From: Bradyrhizobium sp. in8p8
Lineage (GTDB): Bacteria > Pseudomonadota > Alphaproteobacteria > Rhizobiales > Xanthobacteraceae
Direction of reading: 5' to 3'
Assembly: GCF_000426845.1 (NCBI RefSeq)
Contig: NZ_AUGD01000027.1
Span: 1-54,330, forward strand
DNA length: 54,330 bases
Positions 18,325-27,207 of this stretch are shown here, piece by piece. How positions within the stretch are numbered: the first letter of the stretch is position 1; each line of letters opens with the position of its first letter. The position numbers and the translations under genes are program-made. The notes under the pieces were generated by a model. That model saw only the letters and a program-made list of their open reading frames with translations. It made no database searches and was not told the DNA's origin.

Positions 18325-18758
18325 CGGCTCGCCTTCAGCGCCTGGACAATCGACGCAATCATCGCCGTGTCCGCTCCACGACCGGCTCGGATCGTGATGC
18401 CGTCGACTTCAATCTCGATGACCCCGTCATCCGCCTTGGCCTTGCAGCGCGCCGCTTTGCGCTCTCGGTGAGCAGTCGGCGCCGGCACCACGGCATCCAC
18501 CATTGCCGGCACAAACCGGACTTCGTCCGCTTCGGAATGACCGCCTGCTGCTTCGCGCAACTGACGTCGCCAGACAAACAGCTGCTGCGGTGACAATCCA
18601 TGCCGTCGAGCCACGGAACACACCGAGTCACCACTCGCGACGATCTCCGCGACGATCCGTGCCTTGTCCTCGTCGCTCCACTTCCGCCGACGACCGGCTC
18701 CGGTGAAGACCTCAAGCCGCCGCACCGGCTCCGTGATAGCAGTATGTACTGTGTTCAT
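18321..18758 (-). CDS. tnpA: IS66 accessory protein TnpA (helix-turn-helix)
   Basis: 145 residues. Helix-turn-helix about 20-65 (GRRRKWSDEDKARIVAEI, then SVARRHGLSPQQLFVWRRQL), with a C-terminal segment VIEIEVDGITIRAGRGAD shared with other IS66 TnpA proteins. Overlaps tnpB by ATGA. Intact and 80 bases from the element's tip at 18838. Confidence 0.92.
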   Translation of the reverse strand: MNTVHTAITEPVRRLEVFTGAGRRRKWSDEDKARIVAEIVASGDSVCSVARRHGLSPQQLFVWRRQLREAAGGHSEADEVRFVPAMVDAVVPAPTAHRERKAARCKAKADDGVIEIEVDGITIRAGRGADTAMIASIVQALKASR

Positions 18759-18847
18759 TCTAAGCCTAACGGTCCGAACAAGCCGCAGACTCGCAGATCA
18801 CCCCGTCATCCGGTAGGTGGCCGCTGAACAGCGCTTACGTTAGATCG

Positions 18848-19492
18848 TCAGGGGCCACGCAATCTATTCTTGACACGACGAGCCAAGCTCAAGACCTGGG
18901 AGCTAAAGCGATGACGATCAAATCTCCCAGGTGTTATGTCCGAGCGAGATGACCGCTGGTAACCCAGGGGAGGCCAATGGCAAAATGTGCGAACCGAGGG
19001 AAGCTCGGCTCGTATCGTGTTGTAGGCCCCATCGACATGCATTGGCCGATTGGCGAGAATCTCATGCAGCCGAGCGACCAGGATTGGTATGGTGCTGCCA
19101 TTGACTAGCAAAAAATGAGTACACGGAATTGGGGTCGTTGGCTCGGCCTCAACGAGGCCGGTTGTAGTCGGCTTCACGGGAGCCGGATAGAACATCGACC
19201 ATTCCTTCTGATCGAGCTCGGATTTGATCGATGCCCATTGCGCCAGGAAGTTGATATCGAAATTCAGGTCGTCCTCGAGCAGATAGAGCTCGGGAGCGTT
19301 CAACCTTAGCGCACGTTCCAGCGCTTCGAGATGACTCAGAAAGCAGCCGCGCGCGCCAATGGACGGGAATGTACCTGCGTCTGGCGGTTTCACCGCCGGC
19401 AAGAAGATCGCCTCCCAGCCGATCCTGGAAAGCTCCTTTTGAATTTCCCTCCGGCGGTCGTTTCGCTCCGGCAGGTTGATAACAACCTTCAT
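18848..19492 (-). CDS. Glycosyltransferase family 25 (LPS/EPS sugar transferase)
   Basis: 214 residues from ATG 19492 (MKVVINLPERNDRRREI); a GTG four codons upstream (19504) is possible. GT25 signatures: INLPERNDRR at the N-terminus, GARGCFLSHLEALERAL (about 48-64) and the LYLLEDDLNF acidic motif near 75. The family transfers galactose or other hexoses in lipopolysaccharide and capsule synthesis. Somewhat shorter than many members, but the C-terminal part looks natural. First of a minus-strand glycosylation block. The IS66 remnant lies directly downstream, so read-through past this gene is interrupted. Confidence 0.82.
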   Translation of the reverse strand: MKVVINLPERNDRRREIQKELSRIGWEAIFLPAVKPPDAGTFPSIGARGCFLSHLEALERALRLNAPELYLLEDDLNFDINFLAQWASIKSELDQKEWSMFYPAPVKPTTTGLVEAEPTTPIPCTHFLLVNGSTIPILVARLHEILANRPMHVDGAYNTIRAELPSVRTFCHWPPLGYQRSSRSDITPGRFDRHRFSSQVLSLARRVKNRLRGP

Positions 19493-19538
19493 GGCGATAT
19501 CCACTAAGCATGGTTGAATTCAACGTTGAGGGACCCCG

Positions 19539-20327
19539 TCAGTCAAAGCTGCCGTGTCGCACATAAGTTAGGACCTCGCCCGCAAGGAACAGTTCGAAAT
19601 CGAAGTTAGCGATGGCCTTTTGAAACGAAAGGCTGGTGCCTTTGCCAGGCACCATCCAGTCATGCGGTTCGATGTGAACCACAGCGAGATCCGCCAGCCA
19701 CTCGGTGTTCTTCGAGAATAATTCCTGTTCAAACCCCTCGATATCGATCTTCGCTATGAACGGTGTCCCTCTGGGGACGCTGGCAAAGGCCTGCTGCATG
19801 GTGATAATTGGAAGGCCAGTTGATGCGCGTTCGACGCGCGTGGCCCAGCCCAGATCTCCTGCTTGGATCGTAACGAAACCGGGCTCGGAGCCGATCGCGG
19901 CTTGGATAGGAAAAATCGATTGAGCTAAAGACGCATTTCTTGAAAGAACGCCAAAATTTCCCGGCTCCGGCTCCACTGCTACGACGGCAGATCGGGGGTA
20001 GTTTGCTTTGAACCAGAGGGAAGCGGCGCCGATATTGGCTCCGGCGTCCACGATGACCGGGACCTCGCCCGAGCGGATAATTGCATCATACCGATCGTTC
20101 ACTCGTCTCTTGAGTTCCGGCAATCCGAGTTCATACTGCCGGGCGCCAAAGACGCCGCGGATGGCGGCCGTGTCGGATTCGCCGGCCCTGACATGGATGG
20201 CTTGAGATCCGGCGCGAATGACTGCTGTATCCGCCCCCGTAATTCGTGGCAGATGTCGCTTCAGGAATTGCGGTCCATATCGGCGGACGTCGTCAAGATT
20301 GATCTGCAATCGTCGAAAGAATGACAT
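19539..20327 (-). CDS. FkbM-family SAM methyltransferase
   Basis: 262 residues. The SAM-binding motif VIVDAGANIGAASLWF sits near residue 92, then VVAVEPEPGNFGVLSRN, and the family motif IAKIDIEGFEQELF near 190. FkbM enzymes O-methylate sugars or polyketides and are common in surface polysaccharide loci. It mirrors a second FkbM gene at 23777-24595 on the far side of a GT-Wzx-GT trio. Predicted target: a hydroxyl of one sugar in the repeat unit. Confidence 0.88.
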   Translation of the reverse strand: MSFFRRLQINLDDVRRYGPQFLKRHLPRITGADTAVIRAGSQAIHVRAGESDTAAIRGVFGARQYELGLPELKRRVNDRYDAIIRSGEVPVIVDAGANIGAASLWFKANYPRSAVVAVEPEPGNFGVLSRNASLAQSIFPIQAAIGSEPGFVTIQAGDLGWATRVERASTGLPIITMQQAFASVPRGTPFIAKIDIEGFEQELFSKNTEWLADLAVVHIEPHDWMVPGKGTSLSFQKAIANFDFELFLAGEVLTYVRHGSFD

Positions 20328-20357
20328 GGAAAAATTCCCAACGCTGCCCTATTGGGG

Positions 20358-21335
20358 TCAGTGGAGCACCGCTCGCTTCTTGAATTCATCGACTCGTTTC
20401 TTGCGGACCCACCTGAGTAAAGCCCTATGAACTCTTGCAGGGTACGACGCGTTGGCGGTCAGGGGTATGTATTTTTCGATCAGTTCTCGGCGGTCCTGGG
20501 GAAGCTGGCGGAGATAAAGCTTAGCCCAGTCGAGACCTTCACGATAGAATGTGTTGTGATAATGCAGAATTTTCACCTCCGACATGGGTATGAGATCAGC
20601 ATTTTCCTTGGCGAGAGTATTGACGTTGAAGTTCAATCGCGCGTCGTACTCGGAATGTCTAAGCTCCAATTTCTGAACCGCGAGCGAAATCGAGACTTGA
20701 TCCTGATGGTAGATACCAGCTTCGCGCGATCCGATGCTGCTTGAAAGCAATTTCTTGATCGTGGCGTAGTGAGCCTCGCCGAGCCGCGTAGAGGTGGCAT
20801 AAGTATAGATTCCGGTCTGCCAATATGCGCGAATGCGGCGCCCCTCGGGAAACGAGTTGATCTCGGGAAAGCGATCGAAGTCGCTTCCGATCAGCTCACA
20901 CAGTTTGCGCCAGTAGGGAGCATTCTTGTCAGTGCCGTCCGAACCCAAATATCCTTCGCCGGCACGGGCTATGAATTGAGTGCCCGCGGTCGGAGATAAT
21001 TTGTCGAGCTGCTGAAGCACCACCATGTCGCCGTCCATCCAAGTGATGTTGGGCGTCGACACCCGGGTTTCGAGCTGCGACATCACGCAGCTCTTGTTGG
21101 CATTGTTCCACCAGTCCAGCTCGACGTTCAGCCGCTCGTCGATGAATTCGACCCCGAGGCGCTTGAACTCCTTCAGCGTCGCTGAGCCAATTCGCGGCCC
21201 TCGACGTGGCTTGACCGCAATGAAGGGGACCTTTGCGGCCGGACCGCCGAAGGTCCTGAGAGACTCGGCGAGCATGAGCACCTGGGCTTCGATTGGCCCG
21301 GCCTCGACGCATGTCACGATGGTGGTATCTGTCAT
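20358..21335 (-). CDS. Putative glycosyltransferase, paralogue of the gene at 22763-23764
   Basis: 325 residues from ATG 21335 (MTDTTIVTCVEAG). It opens with an alternating beta/alpha pattern: VTCVEAGPIEAQVLMLAESLRTFGG, then KVPFIAVKPRRGPRIG. The DxD-like motif NITWMDGDMVVLQQ near residue 97 is probably metal and nucleotide-sugar binding, and KILHYHN occurs near the C-terminus. The same plan recurs in the protein at 22763-23764, so the two are paralogues. The family is not one I can name. Assignment to GT-A type glycosyltransferases rests on the DxD and the context. Confidence 0.68.
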   Translation of the reverse strand: MTDTTIVTCVEAGPIEAQVLMLAESLRTFGGPAAKVPFIAVKPRRGPRIGSATLKEFKRLGVEFIDERLNVELDWWNNANKSCVMSQLETRVSTPNITWMDGDMVVLQQLDKLSPTAGTQFIARAGEGYLGSDGTDKNAPYWRKLCELIGSDFDRFPEINSFPEGRRIRAYWQTGIYTYATSTRLGEAHYATIKKLLSSSIGSREAGIYHQDQVSISLAVQKLELRHSEYDARLNFNVNTLAKENADLIPMSEVKILHYHNTFYREGLDWAKLYLRQLPQDRRELIEKYIPLTANASYPARVHRALLRWVRKKRVDEFKKRAVLH

Positions 21336-21393
21336 GATGCAAACTTCTCGAGGCTGACGATCATTGCTGTTGCAATCTTGCTGATGGATCGGA

Positions 21394-22770
21394 TCATTTT
21401 GGGAGCATGAGGAGAAATTCCCCTGCCACAAGGCCAAGCGCGATGGCGGGCAGCGGAAAAAGTTCGCGTCGCCAATTGAAAAATCCCAGGCGAATGCTGA
21501 AAAATGCAATCACGGGGATGCAGACGACGCTGCTCCCCGCCAGTCCCACCAGGGCACCCGGAAGACCAAAAAGCTTGAACCCGATCGGCATGGCGCAAAG
21601 CATCGTTGCAAGACGAAGCGAGGCAAGCGCTGTATTGAGTTTCGGCCGGTTCATGGCAAGGAACGTTTGCAGGGCCAGTTGAGCCGGTACGAACAGCAGC
21701 CCGATGGAAAGGATTTGCAGCATCCACCCGGCATTGGAATATCTCTGATCATAAAGCAGACCGATCAGCCGGGGGGAAGCGACGACGAGCAGGCCGAAGC
21801 CGGCATAGGCGGCAAGCGCCACGATCCGGTGCATCCTGTAATAGGCAGCTTGCAGATTTTCCGGCCGGCTTCGAACCACCTCGCTGATGGCCGGATAACC
21901 AATGCTGGACACGGCTCGCATGAGCACGTGCTCGGCCGAGAGGTAGAGATTGAACGCAATCGCGTACACGCCGAGGGCGGCGGCGTCGGTCATCCCCGCC
22001 AGCAGGACGCGGTCAAGGTTTGAGATCATGGCTCCGATGATCGAGCCTAGCAGCATCCATTTGCCAAACTTGACCACCTCGCGAACCGTCGATTTGTCCC
22101 ACGCCAAGCGATTGCGGTGCCCGAAGAGGACGGCGTGGCTGAGAACGGTGCTCATGCTGGCGGAAGCAATACTGCCGGCGACCAACGCCCAGATCGAGCG
22201 GTCGTGGGCGATCCAGCCAAGCATGACGCCAAGGCCGATTACCTGCGCGGCGATTTCGACCAGCGTTGCTCGCCTGATCTGCAGGTTGCGGGCTGCCTCG
22301 ATCGTCTTCGTCGATGCGAAGCCGGACACGATGGCTGTCACCGAAACGACGGCAATGACGGACGGCACACGGCTGTCGGCATAGACGCTGGTCGAGGAAA
22401 TCGCTCCATAGTGCTGGGCGACCGCCATGAGCGCTGCCACCCCGAGCGCGAGCAGGGCAAGCTGGGCGCCTCGCACGATCTGAATGGTCCAGACCGTATT
22501 GAGAAACGTTGGATCAGCGCCGCGATGGTTCTGAATGACGCTTTGTTTGAGGCCGAGGTCACTCAACACCGTCAGCGTTGCCATGACGACAGTCGCAACC
22601 GCCATGATCCCGAACATCTCGGGGGCAAGCAGTCTCGTCAGGAGAAGATTTCCGCCGAACCGGATGACGAGGTTGACGCCAAATCCCCCGATGCTCCAGA
22701 TCCCCGCGCCGATCACCCGTCGTCGCAGCGAGGGATTGCGGGAGAGCCCAATTTGCGCGTGTCTATTCAT
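21394..22770 (-). CDS. Wzx-type polysaccharide flippase (MOP superfamily)
   Basis: 458 residues from ATG 22770 (MNRHAQIGLSRNPSLRRR). About 12-14 hydrophobic segments. The N-terminal signature GAGIWSIGGFGVNLVIRFGGNLLLTRLLAPEMFGIMA is typical of WzxC/RfbX polysaccharide exporters. It moves undecaprenyl-linked repeat units to the periplasmic side of the inner membrane. The start overlaps the end of the upstream glycosyltransferase gene by 8 bases. It lies centrally between two paralogous glycosyltransferases and two methyltransferases. Confidence 0.9.
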   Translation of the reverse strand: MNRHAQIGLSRNPSLRRRVIGAGIWSIGGFGVNLVIRFGGNLLLTRLLAPEMFGIMAVATVVMATLTVLSDLGLKQSVIQNHRGADPTFLNTVWTIQIVRGAQLALLALGVAALMAVAQHYGAISSTSVYADSRVPSVIAVVSVTAIVSGFASTKTIEAARNLQIRRATLVEIAAQVIGLGVMLGWIAHDRSIWALVAGSIASASMSTVLSHAVLFGHRNRLAWDKSTVREVVKFGKWMLLGSIIGAMISNLDRVLLAGMTDAAALGVYAIAFNLYLSAEHVLMRAVSSIGYPAISEVVRSRPENLQAAYYRMHRIVALAAYAGFGLLVVASPRLIGLLYDQRYSNAGWMLQILSIGLLFVPAQLALQTFLAMNRPKLNTALASLRLATMLCAMPIGFKLFGLPGALVGLAGSSVVCIPVIAFFSIRLGFFNWRRELFPLPAIALGLVAGEFLLMLPK

Positions 22771-23764
22771 GGACTGCAAAGCGACATTGCACTTCGTGTT
22801 TTCGCTTCTCGGCGGAGCGGAGCGAACGCAGCAGCCTTCTTTGCAGCAGGCGGTGCACTCCACCGGCGCGGGAAACCAGCGGCAATCGGGGTCCAAGCCA
22901 CTCGGCGACATCAGGCCTGAATTGCTCGAGTTCAGTCAGAAACCACGACGAGCCTTCCTGCGAATTGAGCGTGTGATGGTAGTGAAGCACGCTCGCCTTG
23001 GGAGCTTCGGCGCGGCTGTACGTCGTTGACGACGGCGTCATTTGGTAATTGCAGAAATGCGACAAATTGCGCCATCTCAGCCCGAGCTGGACCACCGAGA
23101 ACGCCAGCGCGACGTCGTCGCCCGGCTGCGGCAGGCGTCGTGTGAAGGCCACTTTGCTATCCAGCATGGTCTCGAGGTCGCGGACAAACTGCCTGCCGAT
23201 TCCCATGCCCCGTCGAAAAGAGTAGACGCCGGAATGAAGTCTGAGCCGAACCCGTTCGTTGTCTCTCTGGCCGACGGCCCACGGCAGACTGTCGAGCGGG
23301 ACATGATATGCGTCCGCCAGAGCCTGCCAGTACGGTTCATGAGGGTCGCCCGGGCCGGAGGAGCCGACATTCTTGTTGATGGCCGCGCAGGCCAGGTCTT
23401 CATTCGGCTGGAGCACGAGTTGTTCCGGCGCCGATACCACCAGCACGTCCGAGTCTAGCCAGATCACCTGCTCGGTTGTCGCCAGTTCCTCGCCAAGCAA
23501 CGCAGCCAGACCCTTGTTCATGTAAGTGAACCAGTCGCACCTGTTCTGCAGGTCTCGCCGCACATAGCGGGCACCCAGCTCGTCCAGCTTGCGACGCGTG
23601 TACCGGGCGAGCGCGGGCCCTTTACGGGGGGTTACGACCAGGACAGGGGTGCTGGCCATTAGGCCGCCAAAGCGCTGCAGACTCTCGATCGCCAGCAGTG
23701 TCTGGCCCTCTAGAACTCCCGACTCGACGCAGAGGACGAAGGTCGCTTTTGATGTCGTTTCCAT
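22763..23764 (-). CDS. Putative glycosyltransferase, paralogue of the gene at 20358-21335
   Basis: 333 residues. Shares its plan with the protein at 20358: FVLCVESGVLEGQTLLAIESLQRFGG near the start, VLVVTPRKGPALARYTRR, the DxD-type motif VIWLDSDVLVVSAP near residue 100, and SVLHYHHTLN near the C-terminus. The C-terminal 40 residues are Arg-rich and diverge from the paralogue. Predicted GT-A fold glycosyltransferase adding one sugar of the repeat unit; specificity unknown. It overlaps the wzx start and begins 12 bases after the FkbM gene, so it is co-transcribed. Confidence 0.7.
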   Translation of the reverse strand: METTSKATFVLCVESGVLEGQTLLAIESLQRFGGLMASTPVLVVTPRKGPALARYTRRKLDELGARYVRRDLQNRCDWFTYMNKGLAALLGEELATTEQVIWLDSDVLVVSAPEQLVLQPNEDLACAAINKNVGSSGPGDPHEPYWQALADAYHVPLDSLPWAVGQRDNERVRLRLHSGVYSFRRGMGIGRQFVRDLETMLDSKVAFTRRLPQPGDDVALAFSVVQLGLRWRNLSHFCNYQMTPSSTTYSRAEAPKASVLHYHHTLNSQEGSSWFLTELEQFRPDVAEWLGPRLPLVSRAGGVHRLLQRRLLRSLRSAEKRKHEVQCRFAVHE

Positions 23765-23776
23765 AAGCTGTCGCTG

Positions 23777-24595
23777 CTAGCTCAAAGGCCGCTCTCGGCT
23801 ATACGCAACGAGCGAAGCTTTTTCTTTCTCACTGCTCCAAAGAACTTCATGAAATTGAAATCCGCGCTGACGCATGCCGTCGTTGAACCGTCTGTCGTCA
23901 ATATATGCATTATGAACTTCTACGACCGCGAGCTTAGTTCTTGCCAGGAGATCCGGATAGGTGTTCTGAAAGTCCTGCTCGCTTCCTTCAATGTCACACT
24001 TCAGAAGATCAATCTCAATCTTGTCGGGTATCAGCGTGTCTAGATCGATGAACGAGACCTTCGTGGGCTTCGACCAATGTTGAGGCACAGTAGAATTGCC
24101 GGCACCAAACGAACTCTCGTACATCTCTGCGTCGCCGGAGCGTCTGCCAACCAGACCGTGGTGAGTTCTAACGTGGCCTTTGAGCCGGGCATTTTCCGCA
24201 AGGCGGGCGCAAAGGTCGGCGTACACCCTCGGACTTCCTTCGACGCAATTGATGGCGAACGGCCGATCCGGGACGTGGCTTCGAAAAACTTGCTGCACAA
24301 AACGTAAGGTAAAAAATCCAACATTCGCTCCGAGGTCGAGCACGTTGACGCACTTGTCTGAGGGGCATCTGTTTAGAGCGCTCAGAATAATGGAGTCATA
24401 AATGCCTTCGACGAAGATTTCGTTGAAGACGGTCCAGTCCGCTTTGCTGACGACCCTCACACGCAAGCCATCCAGCTCTCTTTGCAGGTCAAGTTCTTTC
24501 CATATCTCGATTTCGCGATTCACTCGGCCTTCGCGCACTTTGCGGCGGATCTGTTCAGGTACCAGAGGTCTTACAAGGTCCTTAATCAAGCTCAT
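23777..24595 (-). CDS. FkbM-family SAM methyltransferase
   Basis: 272 residues. SAM motif VLDLGANVGFFTLRFVQ near residue 85, INCVEGSPRVYADL, and DLLKCDIEGSEQDF near 198, which matches the FkbM motif. The N-terminal 60 residues are basic and predicted helical. The ATG at 24595 is preceded by GGAG. Clearly diverged from the FkbM at 19539, so the two probably methylate different positions or sugars. Head of the FkbM-GT-Wzx-GT-FkbM run. Confidence 0.86.
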   Translation of the reverse strand: MSLIKDLVRPLVPEQIRRKVREGRVNREIEIWKELDLQRELDGLRVRVVSKADWTVFNEIFVEGIYDSIILSALNRCPSDKCVNVLDLGANVGFFTLRFVQQVFRSHVPDRPFAINCVEGSPRVYADLCARLAENARLKGHVRTHHGLVGRRSGDAEMYESSFGAGNSTVPQHWSKPTKVSFIDLDTLIPDKIEIDLLKCDIEGSEQDFQNTYPDLLARTKLAVVEVHNAYIDDRRFNDGMRQRGFQFHEVLWSSEKEKASLVAYSRERPLS

Positions 24596-24898
24596 TGATC
24601 AATGCTCCAGTTTCAATAATGAGGCGAGCGGACGATTTGGGTTAATCAAGCGCGCTAAGGCAAATATCGCACTAGAAGTGTCAAGTGCGTTTGGTGGATA
24701 GACGTACGATGGCCCCATTGTGCGGAGTATCCTACGGTGAATCGAGCGAAATATTGTGTCGCTCTAGGGTTCAGTGTGTCTCCCCCGATGTGGCGCGGCT
24801 GTTTTGCCCGACGTGTCAAGCGATGCTGTGACATACGTCGTTCACCGCGGTTGACGGCTACTGTGCATGGGGTTGTTTTCGCGATTTTGCCCAGATGG
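24596..24898. other. Intergenic region between FkbM gene and GT4 gene
   Basis: 303 bases separating two minus-strand transcription units. AT-richer near the FkbM start (24600-24720), which probably holds that unit's promoter. No clear terminator for the upstream glycosyltransferase gene and no gene was seen. Confidence 0.4.
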
Positions 24899-26215
24899 TC
24901 ACGAAGCCGTCCACCTCGCGGTTCCCGGCGGCTCGCTCCGCGCCGCGGCTCCGTCGGGCGGGTCGCCGTAGATGCGGCCCCAATCGCTCGTCCGGGTCTG
25001 GTCGGCAAAGAGCTTCGACAGCATCCGGTCGACAGCGGCCGGATAGCTCTGCGTCCTGTCGAAGAACTGCACGGAGAGCCCCTTCGTGGCCGAGCGGAGC
25101 CGGTCGTAGAACGCGGGCTCGGTAGCGAGGCGGCGGATCTGGTCGGCATAGCTGGTGGGGTCGTTGGTTTCGGCTTCAGCGATCGACGGCCCCAGCACGT
25201 CGAGCGCGTTGGTGACCTTGCTGGCCACGATGGGCAGTCCCGCGATCACCGCCTCGGCGCAGACCTGAGGCATGCCTTCGGGGAACGTGCTGGTGGTCGG
25301 GACGATGACGGCGTGGCAGGAATGGTAGAGCTCAAGGAGGCGCTCCCGCGCGAGGTGACCGTGGATAATGATCGCCGCGTCCAGTTGCTTCCCTCGCACC
25401 AGGTCCCGCAAGGCGGGCAGCGCGCCGCCGTCGCCGCAGACGTGGATCACGACAGGGGTGGTACACCGGGTCTTCAGGATGTCCGATATCGCGACGAGGT
25501 CGAACACGCCCTTGTCGGCCTCGACCCGTCCGGCAAACATGAGATGGAACGGTCCGTCACGATAGCCTTGCGCCTGATGGAATCCGTCACGGCTAAACTG
25601 GCAGCGATACTGGAAGAAAGGGATCGCGTTGCGGGCCTCGGACAGCACCTGTCGCTCGCATTCGGGAGAAACGCCGATCGCGCCGGCGGCGATCCGGCGG
25701 AAGAATTGCTGGTTCAGCCTTCGAACGATGCGGCCGGAGAGCGAGGCGGGAGGAAAGCCCTGGGGCCAAAGCACGTTGTGCAGGTTCGCAACGACGCGAA
25801 TGCCGGCGAGGCGAAATAGCGTCAGCGCGAAGTAGTGGCTGGTTCCGGAATCGATGAAGGCAACATCGGCGCCGAAGCGCCAGGCCCGGTAGGCGAGATA
25901 GCAGGCCCATTTGAGCTGGAGCAGGTGGAAGGCAAGCCCCGAGGGCTGGGCCTCACCGGGCTGCTTCCGCCGGTTCTCGGCAATGATGACCCCGTCCTCG
26001 ATGCGGTCGACGCGCGGATGGGACGAGATGGCCAGAATGGGGTATCCGGCGGCCTTGCAATAGTTGAACAGCTGCTCCGAAAACGCCAGGCTCGTGGTCG
26101 ATGCGGTGCCGCGGGCCAATACCTCGCGATGCGCGCGGACATGGTCGCCCGGAGCGAATGCGGCGAACAGCCGGATCGGCCGCAATTTTGCATTGCTGTC
26201 TCCCACGATCGGCAT
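24899..26215 (-). CDS. Glycosyltransferase family 4 (group 1)
   Basis: 438 residues from ATG 26215 (MPIVGDSNAKLRPIRLF). GT-B fold: an N-terminal acceptor domain (FIDSGTSHYFALTLFRLAG, VVANLHNVLWPQGFPP), then the C-terminal donor domain with LMFAGRVEADKGVFDLV near residue 235 and the EX7E-type motif STFPEGMPQVCAEAVIAGLPIVASKV near 325. Transfers a sugar from a nucleotide donor onto the growing lipid-linked unit. Only 2 bases separate it from the GT2 gene upstream. The last 25 residues are polar and Pro-rich. Confidence 0.85.
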   Translation of the reverse strand: MPIVGDSNAKLRPIRLFAAFAPGDHVRAHREVLARGTASTTSLAFSEQLFNYCKAAGYPILAISSHPRVDRIEDGVIIAENRRKQPGEAQPSGLAFHLLQLKWACYLAYRAWRFGADVAFIDSGTSHYFALTLFRLAGIRVVANLHNVLWPQGFPPASLSGRIVRRLNQQFFRRIAAGAIGVSPECERQVLSEARNAIPFFQYRCQFSRDGFHQAQGYRDGPFHLMFAGRVEADKGVFDLVAISDILKTRCTTPVVIHVCGDGGALPALRDLVRGKQLDAAIIIHGHLARERLLELYHSCHAVIVPTTSTFPEGMPQVCAEAVIAGLPIVASKVTNALDVLGPSIAEAETNDPTSYADQIRRLATEPAFYDRLRSATKGLSVQFFDRTQSYPAAVDRMLSKLFADQTRTSDWGRIYGDPPDGAAARSEPPGTARWTAS

Positions 26216-26217
26216 CC

Positions 26218-27207
26218 TCACTTGTACTCGATGATGGTGGGGCCTCGTCCGAGCAGCCGATCCAGGCCAAAGCGGACCATGCCGGTCGTCTCCGCAAATC
26301 GACCCATCAGCTCCAGCAGAGCAAGCTTCAGCCGGTCGGGCCCGGGACCCGTCTGACGCGGGATCCGGCGCAGCACCTGGAGCGGGTAGACCAGCAGTAA
26401 GGCCAGCCCGGGCGGGCCGACGATCGCGACGCCCGCGGCCGCCGCCATGGGAATCCCGGCCCCCCACAGCCACGCCCGCCGGGCTTCCCACACCCAAAGC
26501 CGCTCGGGCGGCGCACCATGCACTTGACTGCCGAGCGCGAAAGCATAGCCGCTGCGCACGTTCCTTCGCCACCATTGGCCGAATCGCGTCATGGCGGCGT
26601 CATGCAGCGTCATCTCCGCCTCGATCCGCCAGATCGTCCATCCGGCTCGGCGCAGCCGGACGCATAATTCAGGTTCTTCGCCGGCAATGAAATCGTCGCG
26701 ATAACCCCCGATGGTCTGCAGGCCGATCGACCGCATCATCACGTCGCCGCCGCAGGCGCGCGCCGGCCCGCAAGGCACGTTCCATTCGGCGTCGCAGACG
26801 CGATTGTAGATCGAGCGCTCGGGATAGCGCTCGCGTCGGCGGCCGAAGACGGCGCAGGCATCAGGTCGCTGTTCGAGAAATTCGAGGGCCTGCTGCGGCC
26901 AAGCTGGCCCGAGCTCGCAATCGCCATCGACGAACTGGACGAATGGCAGGTTGGGCTCGAGCTCCATGAGCCTGCGAAATCCAGCGTTGCGCGCGCGTGC
27001 CGCGGTAAAGCCGCGGCTCATGTCAAGCTCGACCACCTCGGCGCCTTGGCTGCGTGCCCATGCGATCGAGCCATCGTTCGATCCGGAATCTACATAAACA
27101 ACGCGCGCTGCACCGATGGCGGAGCGCAGGCAGCCTTTCAGGCGTTCGCCTTCGTTGCGTCCAATCGCCACCACGCCGTAGCGCGGTGAAGTCTTTGCCT
27201 CGTTCAC
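26218..27207 (-). CDS. Glycosyltransferase family 2
   Basis: 329 residues, GTG start at 27207 in a GTGA overlap with the small ORF upstream. GT2 motifs: VVAIGRNEGERLKGCLRS, VVYVDSGSNDGSIAWA, the DxD motif FVQFVDGDCELG near residue 93, and DFIAGEEPELCVRLRRAGW near 193 (the ED acceptor motif). Two hydrophobic segments follow (about 245-275), so it may sit on the membrane. Adds a sugar in the cytoplasmic assembly of the repeat unit. Confidence 0.87.
   Translation of the reverse strand: MNEAKTSPRYGVVAIGRNEGERLKGCLRSAIGAARVVYVDSGSNDGSIAWARSQGAEVVELDMSRGFTAARARNAGFRRLMELEPNLPFVQFVDGDCELGPAWPQQALEFLEQRPDACAVFGRRRERYPERSIYNRVCDAEWNVPCGPARACGGDVMMRSIGLQTIGGYRDDFIAGEEPELCVRLRRAGWTIWRIEAEMTLHDAAMTRFGQWWRRNVRSGYAFALGSQVHGAPPERLWVWEARRAWLWGAGIPMAAAAGVAIVGPPGLALLLVYPLQVLRRIPRQTGPGPDRLKLALLELMGRFAETTGMVRFGLDRLLGRGPTIIEYK

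Larger units (their letters stand above)
16874..18838 (-). mobile_element. IS66-family remnant, deleted internally and at one end
   Basis: The intact end is at 18838: reading inward on the minus strand it begins GTAAGCGCTGTTCAGCGG, a standard IS66 tip. tnpA and tnpB are whole, but tnpC lacks a central portion and its last 25 or so codons, and no matching inverted repeat is present near 16819-16890. The element therefore cannot move on its own. It is a different IS66 subtype from the one at 2-2913. It separates the glycoside-hydrolase-like gene from the GT25 gene, whose stop is only 9 bases beyond the IS tip. Confidence 0.85.

Noticed and set aside
24737..25819. 360-codon plus-strand open frame opposite the GT4 gene
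   Set aside because: Antisense to the conserved donor-sugar domain; its sequence is a GC-driven mix without motifs.
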